Below, piece after piece: positions 44,158-52,063 of a stretch of DNA of 64,000 bases. The first letter of the stretch is position 1; the number at the start of each line of letters is the position of its first letter. Origin of the DNA: Hugenholtzia roseola DSM 9546 (GTDB lineage: Bacteria > Bacteroidota > Bacteroidia > Cytophagales > Bernardetiaceae); NCBI RefSeq assembly GCF_000422585.1, contig NZ_KE383879.1, forward strand, positions 29,290 through 93,289, written 5' to 3'. The notes under the pieces are model-generated. The model saw nothing but the letters and a program-made list of their open reading frames with translations. It had not been told where the DNA came from and ran no database searches. A program made the position numbers and the translations under genes.

Positions 44158-44483
44158 ACCAAAAGGCGTAGCGCAAACGGTACGCAAATTATCGCTGGTC
44201 TTGCCGCTGGTAGGGATTCGTAAAAAGCCAAAATGGGAAAGCACCACAAAGGGGAGGGAAGGTGAATAGAAGGAGCTGTGCGAAGAAGGCACTATTTTTC
44301 GTGCAATTTTAGCTAAATTTGCCTAAAATTGCAAATTGCGCCTACAAAAGGGCGTTGACTTTTGTCCTTGTTGTCCCTAAAAGTTTTGATTTTCTCTTGT
44401 TTCGCTTCTTTGTTTTTTTCTTTCTTTTGATTTGATAGTTTCAAAATCATTTAAAATAACCGTTTAAAATAATCATTTAGAAT

Positions 44484-44960
44484 ATGCAAAACCCTACTTT
44501 TGAAATTCGTCAGGCGCGTCCGCAAGATGTCCCTGCTGCCTTTGCTTTGATAGAAGAATTGGCACTTTTCGAAAAAGCCCCTCACGCGGTCAGCAATACC
44601 CCCGAAGAAATGTTGCGCGACGGTTTTGGGCAGAACCCCGCCTTTGGCATGTTGGTGGCAGAAAGTCAAGGCGCATTAGTGGGCATCTCGATTTACTACG
44701 TTCGCTATTCTACTTGGAAAGGACGTTGTCTATATTTGGAAGATTTAGTCGTAACCGAAAAAGTGCGTGGCAAGGGAATAGGCAAGGCTCTTTTTGCCGC
44801 CACAGCACGCAAGGCGCAGGAATTAGAGGTCAAGATGATGGTTTGGCAAGTTTTGGATTGGAACACCCCTGCCATAGAATTTTACAAAAGTTGGGGCGCA
44901 GTCATCGATACAGGTTGGTACAACTGTAGATTAGAAGAAGCTACTTTATATAAAATTTAA
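44484..44960 (+). CDS. GNAT N-acetyltransferase, diamine acetyltransferase-like
   Basis: The 158-residue single-domain GNAT protein has IRQARPQDVPAAFALIEELALFE, YLEDLVVTEKVRGKGIGKALFAA (the acetyl-CoA-binding R/Q-x-x-G-x-G/A motif is RGKGIG) and NTPAIEFYKSWGAV. These match the spermidine/spermine N1-acetyltransferase-type family also found in bacteria. The true substrate is unknown. It has its own strong terminator at 44966-45014. Confidence 0.88.
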   Translation: MQNPTFEIRQARPQDVPAAFALIEELALFEKAPHAVSNTPEEMLRDGFGQNPAFGMLVAESQGALVGISIYYVRYSTWKGRCLYLEDLVVTEKVRGKGIGKALFAATARKAQELEVKMMVWQVLDWNTPAIEFYKSWGAVIDTGWYNCRLEEATLYKI

Positions 44961-44965
44961 AAAAT

Positions 44966-45014
44966 AAAAGTGTCCAAAAGACTGCTTTCGAAGCCGTATC
45001 TTTTGGACACTTTT
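44966..45014 (+). terminator. Terminator of the GNAT gene
   Basis: AAAAGTGTCCAAAAG and CTTTTGGACACTTTT form a perfect 15-bp stem right after the stop; the T-rich 3' arm serves as the U tract. It is symmetrical and could work on both strands. Confidence 0.75.
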
Positions 45015-45033
45015 GGTTAGCGCGGAAGACGCA

Positions 45034-45132
45034 TTAACGAAAAATTCTACCTAATAACTTTTTAATGACAATTCCGATAATGATTTGTTTCCAATCGATG
45101 CGCTTCAAAATAAGCCAAATGAAATTAAGCAT
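45034..45132 (-). CDS. Possible 32-residue cationic hydrophobic peptide
   Basis: An ATG at 45132 opens a 32-codon frame ending in TAA at 45034. The peptide begins MLNFIWLILKRIDWK, continues with an isoleucine-rich core (QIIIGIVIKKLLG) and ends RIFR: net positive, amphipathic, of a size seen in small membrane peptides and type I toxins. No promoter box or ribosome-binding site is evident and no family is recognised, so a chance frame cannot be excluded. It lies between the GNAT terminator and a family B element. Confidence 0.3.
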   Translation of the reverse strand: MLNFIWLILKRIDWKQIIIGIVIKKLLGRIFR

Positions 45133-45224
45133 GGGTATAGAAGGTTTAGGTTTGGCAATAAAACGCAAAAGTTAAGCCAAAGGTTGCGCCAATGATTATG
45201 AAGGGCAGCCTTTTCGGGAAAGAG

Positions 45225-45451
45225 GGCGTTGTTGCAACGATAAAAGTCTTAAATGCACCCCACCCCAAACCACGCCCCCATAGGGCGGGGCTTTTTTATC
45301 ATAAAATATCTTTGCTTTGTTATGCAAAATCCCGAAAATTAGTTTGATTTTAGAACCCTCCCCTATGGGGGGAGGGCAGGGTGGGGGTTCAGGAGGCTTG
45401 TGCAAAGCACAAAACCCCGTTTTTTGACCTTTTGACCGTTGTAACAACGCC
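45225..45451 (+). mobile_element. Family B MITE B5, complete and uninterrupted (227 bp), with 8-bp target duplication
   Basis: Terminal inverted repeats GGCGTTGTTGCAACG and CGTTGTAACAACGCC (one mismatch) bound the element. GGAAAGAG flanks it on both sides (45217-45224 and 45452-45459). Inside are a hairpin GCCCCCATAGGGCGGGGC followed by six T (45274-45297), a TATCTTTG promoter-like box (45307-45314) and an inverted pair CTTGTGCAAAGCACAA near 45400. It has no open frame of note. It is nearly identical to B4 outside the nested insert. Confidence 0.92.
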
Positions 45452-45480
45452 GGAAAGAGCAAGGTTATTAAAATTTGCAA

Positions 45481-45795
45481 CTATAAAAATTCATAATCTC
45501 TTTCTATTTTTGCGATTCTTACTTTGTACTGTTTGTACCAATCTGCCCTCCCCTTCCGTTGTGCAATTTGATGTTCTGAATTTTGCTTCCACTGCTGAAT
45601 AGCGCGAAGGTCTTGCCAATAAGAAATGGTAATACCTAATCCGTCGCGAACACTCTCCACCCCCAAAAAGCCACTTTGTTGAGCGGCTAAGTTCATCATT
45701 AGCTCTGCCATTTCTTCATAACCTTCGTCCTTTTCGGTTCTTAGACTACTGAAAATGACGGCATAATAGGGAGGCTTAGGGGTATTGGCTATCAT
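45481..45795 (-). CDS. ABM-domain (antibiotic biosynthesis monooxygenase-like) protein
   Basis: The 104-residue protein has the ferredoxin-like ABM pattern: PPYYAVIFSSLRTEKDEGYEEMAELMMNLAAQQSGFLGVESVRDGLGITISYWQDLRAIQQWKQNSEHQIAQRKGRADWYKQYKVRIAKIERDYEF. Relatives (YqjZ-like) are small dimeric enzymes of the dye-decolourising/haem-degrading type or simple ligand binders. No catalytic assignment can be made. A family B element lies just past its stop and a family A element upstream. Confidence 0.85.
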   Translation of the reverse strand: MIANTPKPPYYAVIFSSLRTEKDEGYEEMAELMMNLAAQQSGFLGVESVRDGLGITISYWQDLRAIQQWKQNSEHQIAQRKGRADWYKQYKVRIAKIERDYEFL

Positions 45796-45851
45796 AAATA
45801 AGCGATTAAAGTATAGGAAAAAAGCACCATTGCCAGCCTCCCATAGAAAGC

Positions 45852-46021
45852 AGTAATGTTAAGTTCTGTGAAAAGTCTTGTTTTGTCAAATTAGAAGCGA
45901 AATAAAATTTGGGCTAAACCCTGTTTTTGGGACTGAAAACCCTTTTTATTTCAATCTCACTGCGGACAAGGCAATGCCTTGTCCCTACATTTGCATCTAA
46001 TTTTTAGAATTTAACATCACT
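45852..46021. mobile_element. Family A MITE-like element A9 (170 bp) with a perfect 12-bp flanking duplication
   Basis: It runs from AGTAATGTTAAGTTCTG to TTTTTAGAATTTAACATCACT; these ends are inverted copies. CCCATAGAAAGC flanks it directly on both sides (45840-45851 and 46022-46033). The GGACAAGGC/GCCTTGTCC palindrome is at 45963-45983. This is the best-preserved copy and defines the family boundaries. It fills most of the gap between the ABM gene and the next gene. Confidence 0.85.
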
Positions 46022-46078
46022 CCCATAGAAAGCCATAGGATACCAGCAATGAGTGAATAAAGTCTAAAAAGCAACTAC

Positions 46079-46504
46079 TTATTTTACAATCACCCTAATT
46101 TTTCTGACATTACGCACCTCGCCTCTAAAATTTTCTTGGGTAATAAGGGTCGTTTTGCCATTTTTAAGAGCCTCGAATACGAAGGTGATAGTTGCTTTGT
46201 CGTTTCCTGTCATGCCTTCCTCGTCGGGATTGTGGTGAGCGGTATGAATTTCTATGCGATTTAGAACGGTGCTATCTTGTGAATTTGCCTCTGCGCCCAA
46301 ACCGACTGAACCATGCGCTATCATTGAAAAATACAACTTTTGTCCTACTTTTAGCTTTACTTCTTTATCAGTGGGCTTGATAGCAACCATGTCCGCTTTT
46401 GGCTCAAAAGGTTTGGTATTCCACTGTGCATAAGAAGTGCAAGAATAAGCAGATAAGAAAAAAATAAGTCCCATTAAAGCACCATACGAAATGATTTTTT
46501 TCAT
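46079..46504 (-). CDS. Secreted small protein, chagasin (I42 inhibitor)-like fold suspected
   Basis: The 141-residue product has a signal peptide ending near SYAQ. The mature part reads as a beta sandwich: VKLKVGQKLYFSMIAHGSVGLGAE, then GMTGNDKATITFVFEALKNGKTTLI and a closing strand. The VGQ(K/T)LxxxL start and the G..G.......F.A...G.T.L core resemble chagasin-type cysteine protease inhibitors, but the NPTTGY loop is absent. So this is a fold guess, not a functional call. It follows the YfiR-like gene by 40 bases, in the same direction. Confidence 0.65.
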   Translation of the reverse strand: MKKIISYGALMGLIFFLSAYSCTSYAQWNTKPFEPKADMVAIKPTDKEVKLKVGQKLYFSMIAHGSVGLGAEANSQDSTVLNRIEIHTAHHNPDEEGMTGNDKATITFVFEALKNGKTTLITQENFRGEVRNVRKIRVIVK

Positions 46505-46544
46505 ATAAAAGGTAAGAAAATGTGAGTAATTTGAAAAGTAAAAA

Positions 46545-47165
46545 TTATGGTTTTGTTGTATCCCCTATGATATTTCGCGCCATATTGAGCAGGCGTGCGT
46601 CTAAGATGAGCTTGACACTTTTGGCAGCGTTGGAATTGATTTCGAAGTTGTATTTTCCATCTATAAAATTGATGATGCCTCCATATTGGCAGAAATTTGG
46701 AATTTGGTCGCCAATGGTAATAGTCGGATACTGCCCCAGATACTCCAATATTTCCTTGATGTTGTTTTTTTCAGACTGACAAATAAAGACCACATGACAA
46801 TTCCATACTTCCTTCGCTTTCTTTCCCCGTACAATGCGCCAATGCCTGCCCTGCACAGGTCGCCCTATCAAGACGCGCTCTATTGTGCCGCCAAAAGGGT
46901 CGTCGCCTAAAATGCCTATCTTAATGCGGTCGTTTGTGCCTGAAAAGGCTTCGGCAGGAAAAAGCGTGTATTTGACAAAATTCAATATCAGACCCGCCCT
47001 AAGTTCATATTTATTGTACTGCGCCTGCGAATTTTGAACAGAGGCGAAGAACCAAAAAAAGAACAGTAGAAAAAATAAACGCAAAGTTTGGAAACGAAAG
47101 GTAGCGATTTTCACGAGCTTGTGGGTTGAAGTGGTAGAGCCAATAGGGGCAGAAAGCCTACCCAA
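46545..47165 (-). CDS. YfiR/DUF4154 family periplasmic protein
   Basis: The 206-residue frame contains a signal peptide (LRLFFLLFFFWFFASVQNSQAQ). A YfiR-type domain follows: YELRAGLILNFVKYTLFP, KIGILGDDPFGGTIERVL, RPVQGRHWRIVRG, CHVVFICQSEKNNIKEIL, GGIINFIDGKYNFEINSNAAKSVKLILDARLLNMA. In Pseudomonas YfiR restrains a diguanylate cyclase; Bacteroidota copies often sit beside sensor kinases or TonB receptors, neither present here. A GTG at 47114 is an alternative start that leaves a more usual signal peptide. Genes 47186-48394 and 46079-46504 flank it closely and may form one transcript. Confidence 0.88.
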   Translation of the reverse strand: MGRLSAPIGSTTSTHKLVKIATFRFQTLRLFFLLFFFWFFASVQNSQAQYNKYELRAGLILNFVKYTLFPAEAFSGTNDRIKIGILGDDPFGGTIERVLIGRPVQGRHWRIVRGKKAKEVWNCHVVFICQSEKNNIKEILEYLGQYPTITIGDQIPNFCQYGGIINFIDGKYNFEINSNAAKSVKLILDARLLNMARNIIGDTTKP

Positions 47166-47185
47166 AGAAAAAACAGAGCTTAGGG

Positions 47186-48394
47186 CTAATTATTGCCACA
47201 GATGCGAATTTCTACTTGCGGTTTCGGATTTGTTTCATTTTCTTTTTCTAAAACCTCCAAATTATGGTTTAGACCAAAAACAACAAAGGCAATTTTTCGC
47301 TTGTCCTGCAAACGGCTTTTGATATAACGATAAACGGTGCGCGTGCGCAAATAATTGTCGTGCAGATGCTGCGCTCCCATTTTGTCGCTGTGTTCCATGT
47401 CGGGAAACCTACCGTAAATTTCTATGGAAGCCTGCGGTTCGCGATTAAGCCAACTAATAATTTCATCTAATTTACTGCTTTGCGAAACATCGAGATTGCG
47501 GCGTTGCTGGGGGTCAAAATAAATGAAATGTTGCTGTATGACGGTGCGCAAGTCGGGCTTCATTTGCGCTTCTATGGGCAGCGAAAAGGCATATTCGGGG
47601 CGGTTTTGTGCCTTGCTACTTTCATTCTCTAAGGCGGAGATAAAATAGCCCTGCTTTTCCTCGTCGCGGAACATGCTGGTCAGCAAAAGCGAATCGCCGT
47701 CTTCGAAGGCACTTTCAAGGGTAGTGAAAAGGTCGTCATAGGTTGCGTCGGGTGCGATTTCGGCAGTGCTTTGGTAGTTAGCAAGGCTAATTTCTACTGT
47801 CCCTTCGTCTATCAACGTTTGGGCAGTTTCGAAGAGTTCGGGGTCGTTTTGTGAAAAAAGATAATCTTGAAAAGCAATCATAAAATCGTAGCGGAGTTGC
47901 TCTGCATCGGCTTTGAGCGAATCTTCTACTTTGAGCAAACGCTGGTATTCTTTTTTCAAAACTGCCGTTTCTTTTACCTTCCTACCCAAAAGCATAACGG
48001 CTTCAAATTCTATTTCTTTATCAAGTTCGTAATAATAAGTCTGGGCAGGAATGTGTAGCTCGAAGGTGTAGGCATTTTCAAAACCTATGGGCAGAATGGA
48101 TACCTGATAGGTCTGATTGGGGGCAAGTAAAGCGAAAAATTTGCCCTGTTGCGCTTCGGGCGGAAAGACACGCACCTCATTTTGCTCTGTTTTTAGATTT
48201 TGTATCGTGAGCTGACATTCGAGCAGTTGGGGCGTAGCGGCATTTTTATCGGTCAGGGTGAGATGTCCGCTTACGAAGGTAACGGCTTTATCTTGTGGTG
48301 CGCCCAAGAGGTCTGCCCCCAGCGAAAGTGAAAGGTATAAGGCAAGAAAGGTGAAGAGTCCCAACCGAACAGCTTGAAAGGCGGAGCTGTGCAT
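47186..48394 (-). CDS. Secreted protein with a degenerate OmpA-like C-terminal domain
   Basis: The 402-residue protein has a signal peptide (LGLFTFLALYLSLSLGADLLGA), a beta-rich N-terminal part, a helical middle (about residues 145-250) and a C-terminal segment from about residue 285. That segment (FIYFDPQQRRNLDVSQSSKLDEIISWLNREPQASIEIYGRFPD...NDYLRTRTVYRYIKSRLQDKRKIAFVVFG) has the layout of the OmpA peptidoglycan-binding domain: FDxxxxxL....LxxIxxxLxxxPxxxIEIxGxxD..G....N..LS..RA..V..YL. The Asp and Arg that bind peptidoglycan are only partly matched. It is 20 bases from the YfiR-like gene. Confidence 0.7.
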   Translation of the reverse strand: MHSSAFQAVRLGLFTFLALYLSLSLGADLLGAPQDKAVTFVSGHLTLTDKNAATPQLLECQLTIQNLKTEQNEVRVFPPEAQQGKFFALLAPNQTYQVSILPIGFENAYTFELHIPAQTYYYELDKEIEFEAVMLLGRKVKETAVLKKEYQRLLKVEDSLKADAEQLRYDFMIAFQDYLFSQNDPELFETAQTLIDEGTVEISLANYQSTAEIAPDATYDDLFTTLESAFEDGDSLLLTSMFRDEEKQGYFISALENESSKAQNRPEYAFSLPIEAQMKPDLRTVIQQHFIYFDPQQRRNLDVSQSSKLDEIISWLNREPQASIEIYGRFPDMEHSDKMGAQHLHDNYLRTRTVYRYIKSRLQDKRKIAFVVFGLNHNLEVLEKENETNPKPQVEIRICGNN

Positions 48395-48660
48395 TTTTGT
48401 ACTAATTTTAGAAAAAGAAAAGTAGTATTTTCTATTTGAGTGCGTTATTGTTCGAGATTTTTCGAGTCTTGATTAGGCATTGAAAGCGATTTGGATAGCC
48501 TCAAAGGTGGTAGGTGGCGTTTTTCGTCTTCCAAGTGGTGTGGCAAGATGTTTGGCAAATTGTTGGGTACTGCAAACCTTCGGGGCTGCAAATGTTCTTT
48601 TGTAGGGGCAAAGATATTGCCATTTCCAAAAAAAACGAAATGGTTTTGCTATTAGGCTTA

Positions 48661-49455
48661 TCAAAAACTAAGCAAATCATATAAAATGGGCTGCGAAGGC
48701 ACTGCATCTGTCGACCAACGCGGCAAAAGAAACGACAAAAGATAATTGCCATCTCTGACCTCTTGTGGGACGAAAATTAGCTCGCTGATAGTTGCAAGCG
48801 GGCGCGGATTTTGGGGATATTGCCAAAAATTTTTGTGAAAGGCAAGCGCACCACCGTCCGATTCTCTATCCACCGAGGGCAAGTCGGTGAGAAAATGTGC
48901 TACTTCTTGTTGGGCAAGCCAAGTGCCTATCGTAGCCTCAAAATAAGGGGGATTTGTGCCTGAATAAGCGCGATTTTTTTTCGCCTCCTGATTGGGTAAA
49001 GTTCTGATAATCAAGGCTTCTACGCCCTTTTCTTTCAAATAAAAATCGCCTTGTAGAGCCGTCTTGATTTGGGCTAAGGTAATGATAGAATCGGTTGTGT
49101 CTTTTTCAAAGGTAGAGGGAACTTGTGTAGGTTCTAATGAAATTACTTTGGCAAAAAAAAGATGCTTTTCAAAACAAGTATCCACAGTTTTGTTTTCTTT
49201 GGCAATATGTCCGTAACATTCTGTATGTGTGCCGTTGCCATGTGGGGTGATTGTCCATTCGAAATAATTGACGCTGCCCCCTTCGGCTACACTGCCTACA
49301 AAGCTATCGCCAAATCGTATGACTTTGTAGTCGGGATTTTGTGCATAATAGCAATTAGGATTTTCGCCACCTGCACGTAGCGGAAGTGCCAAATTGTGAA
49401 AATGGCGGCTATCAAAGCGATAGCGGCGGTCTTGGTGTTCAAATTCGAATTGCAT
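48661..49455 (-). CDS. Cyclase-family (kynurenine formamidase-like) metal hydrolase
   Basis: The 264-residue protein starts at ATG 49455 (MQFEFEHQDRRYRFD) and contains WTITPHGNGTHTECYGH. This corresponds to the HxGTHxDxPxH metal site of the cyclase/KynB family with Glu for Asp. It also has an LTDLPSVDRESDGGALAFHKNFW stretch near the C-terminus. Family members hydrolyse amides or lactones. No tryptophan-pathway genes are nearby, so the substrate is unknown. The upstream frame to 49488 is unlikely. Confidence 0.85.
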   Translation of the reverse strand: MQFEFEHQDRRYRFDSRHFHNLALPLRAGGENPNCYYAQNPDYKVIRFGDSFVGSVAEGGSVNYFEWTITPHGNGTHTECYGHIAKENKTVDTCFEKHLFFAKVISLEPTQVPSTFEKDTTDSIITLAQIKTALQGDFYLKEKGVEALIIRTLPNQEAKKNRAYSGTNPPYFEATIGTWLAQQEVAHFLTDLPSVDRESDGGALAFHKNFWQYPQNPRPLATISELIFVPQEVRDGNYLLSFLLPRWSTDAVPSQPILYDLLSF

Positions 49456-49722
49456 GGGGTAGGGTACAGATAAGGTAGGACAAAACACGCCCCTAATTTA
49501 AACATTTTTTCGAAATAGAAAAATTTTGTGTAGCTTTGGGATAAGATTTTAAACCCCATCTTTTTAAGAAGTCCAAACCTAAACAATCTTTATTAAAGTT
49601 GCTTTTAAACTTGTGGCGCAATGGTTTTGATTGTGCCGCACGTTAGCGTACTTTTTCTACCCCAAAATAGGCGTACCTTTTTCTTTCAGGTTTCTTTTTT
49701 TTAGGTTTAAAATCAAAACTTT

Positions 49723-50094
49723 ATGGGTTTCTCAAAAACTTGTCTTATCGTTGATGACTTTGCCAGCACGCGCCGCGTCGTCAAAATTGCCTTAGAAAAC
49801 AAAGGCTATGAAGTCTTGGAAGCCACACAAGGCAAAGAGGCTTTACAAATTTTACAGCAAAAAAACATAAGTATCGTCCTAACCGATTTGAATATGCCCG
49901 AAATGGACGGCATAGACCTTGTCAGGGCTATCAGAGCCTTAGAACGGTATCAAAATTTGCCCGTCATTCTTATCAGCACCGAAGCACGTTCGGCGCGTAA
50001 GCAGGAGGCTTTTCAGGCAGGCGCGACCAGCTTTTTAGCCAAACCCTTCACGATGGAGCAGCTTTGTGGGGTCATAGAAAAGGCTGCGCTATAA
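49723..50094 (+). CDS. CheY-like single-domain response regulator
   Basis: The 123-residue receiver domain has the acid pocket (VDD, residues 10-12), the phospho-acceptor Asp in VLTDLNMPEMDG (about residue 54), the switch Ser/Thr in LISTEAR and the conserved Lys in AKPF. It has no output domain. No kinase or chemotaxis gene is adjacent, so its partner is unknown. Confidence 0.93.
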   Translation: MGFSKTCLIVDDFASTRRVVKIALENKGYEVLEATQGKEALQILQQKNISIVLTDLNMPEMDGIDLVRAIRALERYQNLPVILISTEARSARKQEAFQAGATSFLAKPFTMEQLCGVIEKAAL

Positions 50095-50125
50095 GGACGT
50101 TATCATTGTGCTATAATCCTGCCTC

Positions 50126-50160
50126 ACAAAAAAACCAAAGGGTTTTGAAAGCCCTTTGGT
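50126..50160 (-). terminator. Terminator of the Fe-S oxidoreductase gene
   Basis: Minus strand ACCAAAGGGC and CCCTTTGGT pair around a short loop, then TTTTTTTG follows. It lies 39 bases past the stop at 50199 and about 32 bases past the stop of the converging CheY-like gene. Confidence 0.8.
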
Positions 50161-50198
50161 CTATCCAAATCATATTGACAAGTCTTGTTTACATCATC

Positions 50199-51560
50199 TT
50201 ACTTTGTTTCCTGCGCCCAATTAAAGCGGTCGGAGGCAGGGAAAGCCCAAGGCGCGGCGTTATTGCCTACGTTGGTGAGCATCGATTTCCAAGAATCGGG
50301 TACATTTGCCTCTTCCATCGCGACATAATTGCGCATCTGCATAATAATATCCAACGGACTGATGCTAATGGGACAAGCCTCGACACAGGCATTACAAGTG
50401 GTGCAGGCTAAAAGTTCTTCCTTGCTTACATAGTCGCCATACAAAAATTTGCCGTCGTGCTGGTAGTTTTCCCCCAAGCTATCCATTTGCGCCCCAATTT
50501 CTTCTATTCTATCGCGCGTATCCATCATAATCTTGCGTGGCGAAAGTTTTTTGCCTGTCAGATTGGCAGGGCAGGAATCGGTACAACGCCCACATTCGGT
50601 ACAGGCGTAAGCGTCCATGAGGTTTTTCCAAGTCAAATCGGTAGCATCTTTTGCGCCAAAACGTTCAGGCATGGCATTAGGGTCTGCGTTGGGGTCTGGT
50701 TCTGCTATTCCGAGCGCGATTTTGACCTCGTTGGTTACGCTTTCCATATTTTCAACCTTCCCTTTGGCTTGTAGGCGTGTATAATAGGTATTAGGGAAAG
50801 CCATAATGATATGCAAATGTTTAGAATACGTAACATAAATGCCGAAGGCAAAAATACCCGAAATGTGCGCCCACCAAGCCGTTCTTTCTATCAAAACCAA
50901 AGAACTATCAGAAAAGCCGCTATAAAGTGGTATAAAAAATTGGCTCACCAAAAAGCGCGTCGGACTTTCGAAAATGGCATAGTGCGCCGCTCCACGCTCC
51001 TGCAAAATGCTATCTGTGGCGTTCATGGTGAAAAGGAAAAACATCAGAATCACCTCGAAAATCAGAATCAGATTGCCATCGAGAGATGCCCACCCTTTCA
51101 TTTCGGGCTTCTGAAAACGCTCTACCTTCAAAACATTTCTTCGTACAAAAAAGACGACACAAGCAACGACAACGAAAAAGCCCATCAATTCATAAAAACC
51201 AATCAGAAACTGGTACAAAGAAGTGGGCAAAAAGCCTGCAAAAAGGCGATGGCTGCCTGTCAGTCCGTCTAAGACAATTTCGAGCAGTTCGCTATTGATA
51301 AGGACAAAACCTGCAAAGATGAGGTAGTGTAGCAAACCCACAATCGGGCGGGCAAACATCTTGCGTTGGGCTACGGCAAATTCTAAGACTTTGCCCAAAC
51401 CTTTTTGTTTGTTTTCGGGCATTTCCAAATCCCTACCCAAAAGAATATTCCTACGGATAGCCTTGAAACGCTGATACACCAAAAGTGCCGTCGCACCCAA
51501 GAGCGCGACAAAAAGCAAAATCTGGAAGATATATGCAAAATAATTGAGAGAATCAGTCAT
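50199..51560 (-). CDS. Membrane-bound 4Fe-4S oxidoreductase (HdrC/nitrate-reductase-gamma-like fusion)
   Basis: The 453-residue protein starts at ATG 51560 (MTDSLNYFAYIFQILLF). It has five or so membrane helices resembling the haem-binding gamma subunit of nitrate reductase. A soluble C-terminal part carries two 4Fe-4S motifs: CTECGRCTDSCP (with LTGKKLSPRKIM) and CTTCNACVEACP. Such proteins pass electrons between a quinone pool and a partner with CCG domains, usually encoded next door in Bacteroidota. Here the partner is missing from this side, and the CheY-like gene faces it. A TACCTTTG box at 51667 may drive it. Confidence 0.88.
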   Translation of the reverse strand: MTDSLNYFAYIFQILLFVALLGATALLVYQRFKAIRRNILLGRDLEMPENKQKGLGKVLEFAVAQRKMFARPIVGLLHYLIFAGFVLINSELLEIVLDGLTGSHRLFAGFLPTSLYQFLIGFYELMGFFVVVACVVFFVRRNVLKVERFQKPEMKGWASLDGNLILIFEVILMFFLFTMNATDSILQERGAAHYAIFESPTRFLVSQFFIPLYSGFSDSSLVLIERTAWWAHISGIFAFGIYVTYSKHLHIIMAFPNTYYTRLQAKGKVENMESVTNEVKIALGIAEPDPNADPNAMPERFGAKDATDLTWKNLMDAYACTECGRCTDSCPANLTGKKLSPRKIMMDTRDRIEEIGAQMDSLGENYQHDGKFLYGDYVSKEELLACTTCNACVEACPISISPLDIIMQMRNYVAMEEANVPDSWKSMLTNVGNNAAPWAFPASDRFNWAQETK

Positions 51561-51666
51561 AAAATTGTGAAATTGTTTGAGATAAAAGGGAGGATATGAA
51601 TTGGCATAGGTCAAGTTTTTGACGCAAAAACGCTTTTGTAGCACGCTTTTGTTTGCACGCTTGCTG

Positions 51667-51674
51667 CAAAGGTA
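51667..51674 (-). promoter_or_regulatory. -7 promoter box (TACCTTTG) for the Fe-S gene
   Basis: Minus strand TACCTTTG with a TTG about 15 bases further upstream, 107 bases before the ATG at 51560. Confidence 0.45.
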
Positions 51675-51989
51675 TCAATAAGCCCATAACAAGGCTGCCC
51701 CAAGCTATCCTAAAATACAACAAGACAACCAATAAGATAGGGCTTTCAAAGCCACAAGATACCGCAAAAATACTCGGCACGCCTACTATTTGCAAGCAAA
51801 AATGCAAACCTTTCGTAAAAATCGCAATATTTTGACTCTTAAAGGCGGCGCAGACCCTTTTTTGGGTATAATTTAGAGCATTTCTAAATTGTAAGCCATA
51901 GAAAGCCTCCTCTTTTTGGAAAGTTAGCAATAGAAATAACGCAAAGGCGCAAATTTTGGGAATTTGTCATCAAAAAAAAGGGGCAAAAC

Positions 51990-52021
51990 TTTGTCAAGCC
52001 CAAGTTTTCTTACTACCTTTG
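51990..52021 (+). promoter_or_regulatory. rplS promoter (TTTG-N20-TACCTTTG)
   Basis: TTTG at 51990-51993 and TACCTTTG at 52014-52021 are 20 bases apart, the best two-part match to the Bacteroidota consensus in the window. It lies 42 bases before the rplS ATG. Confidence 0.7.
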
Positions 52022-52063
52022 CAGTCTGTTTTTCAAATATCCCTCTTGTTACATCTTTGTCTT

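Larger units (their letters stand above)
51561..52063. other. Divergent promoter region between the Fe-S gene and rplS
   Basis: No gene is seen in these 503 bases. They hold the minus-strand box at 51667-51674 and the rplS promoter at 51990-52021. The frame at 51553-51930 is not convincing. Confidence 0.5.

Noticed and set aside
48473..48752. Small leftward frames between the cyclase and OmpA-like genes
   Set aside because: Arg/Thr/Pro-rich translations without family resemblance. A TATCTTTG box at 48609-48616 on the minus strand is more simply the promoter of the OmpA-like gene with a long leader.
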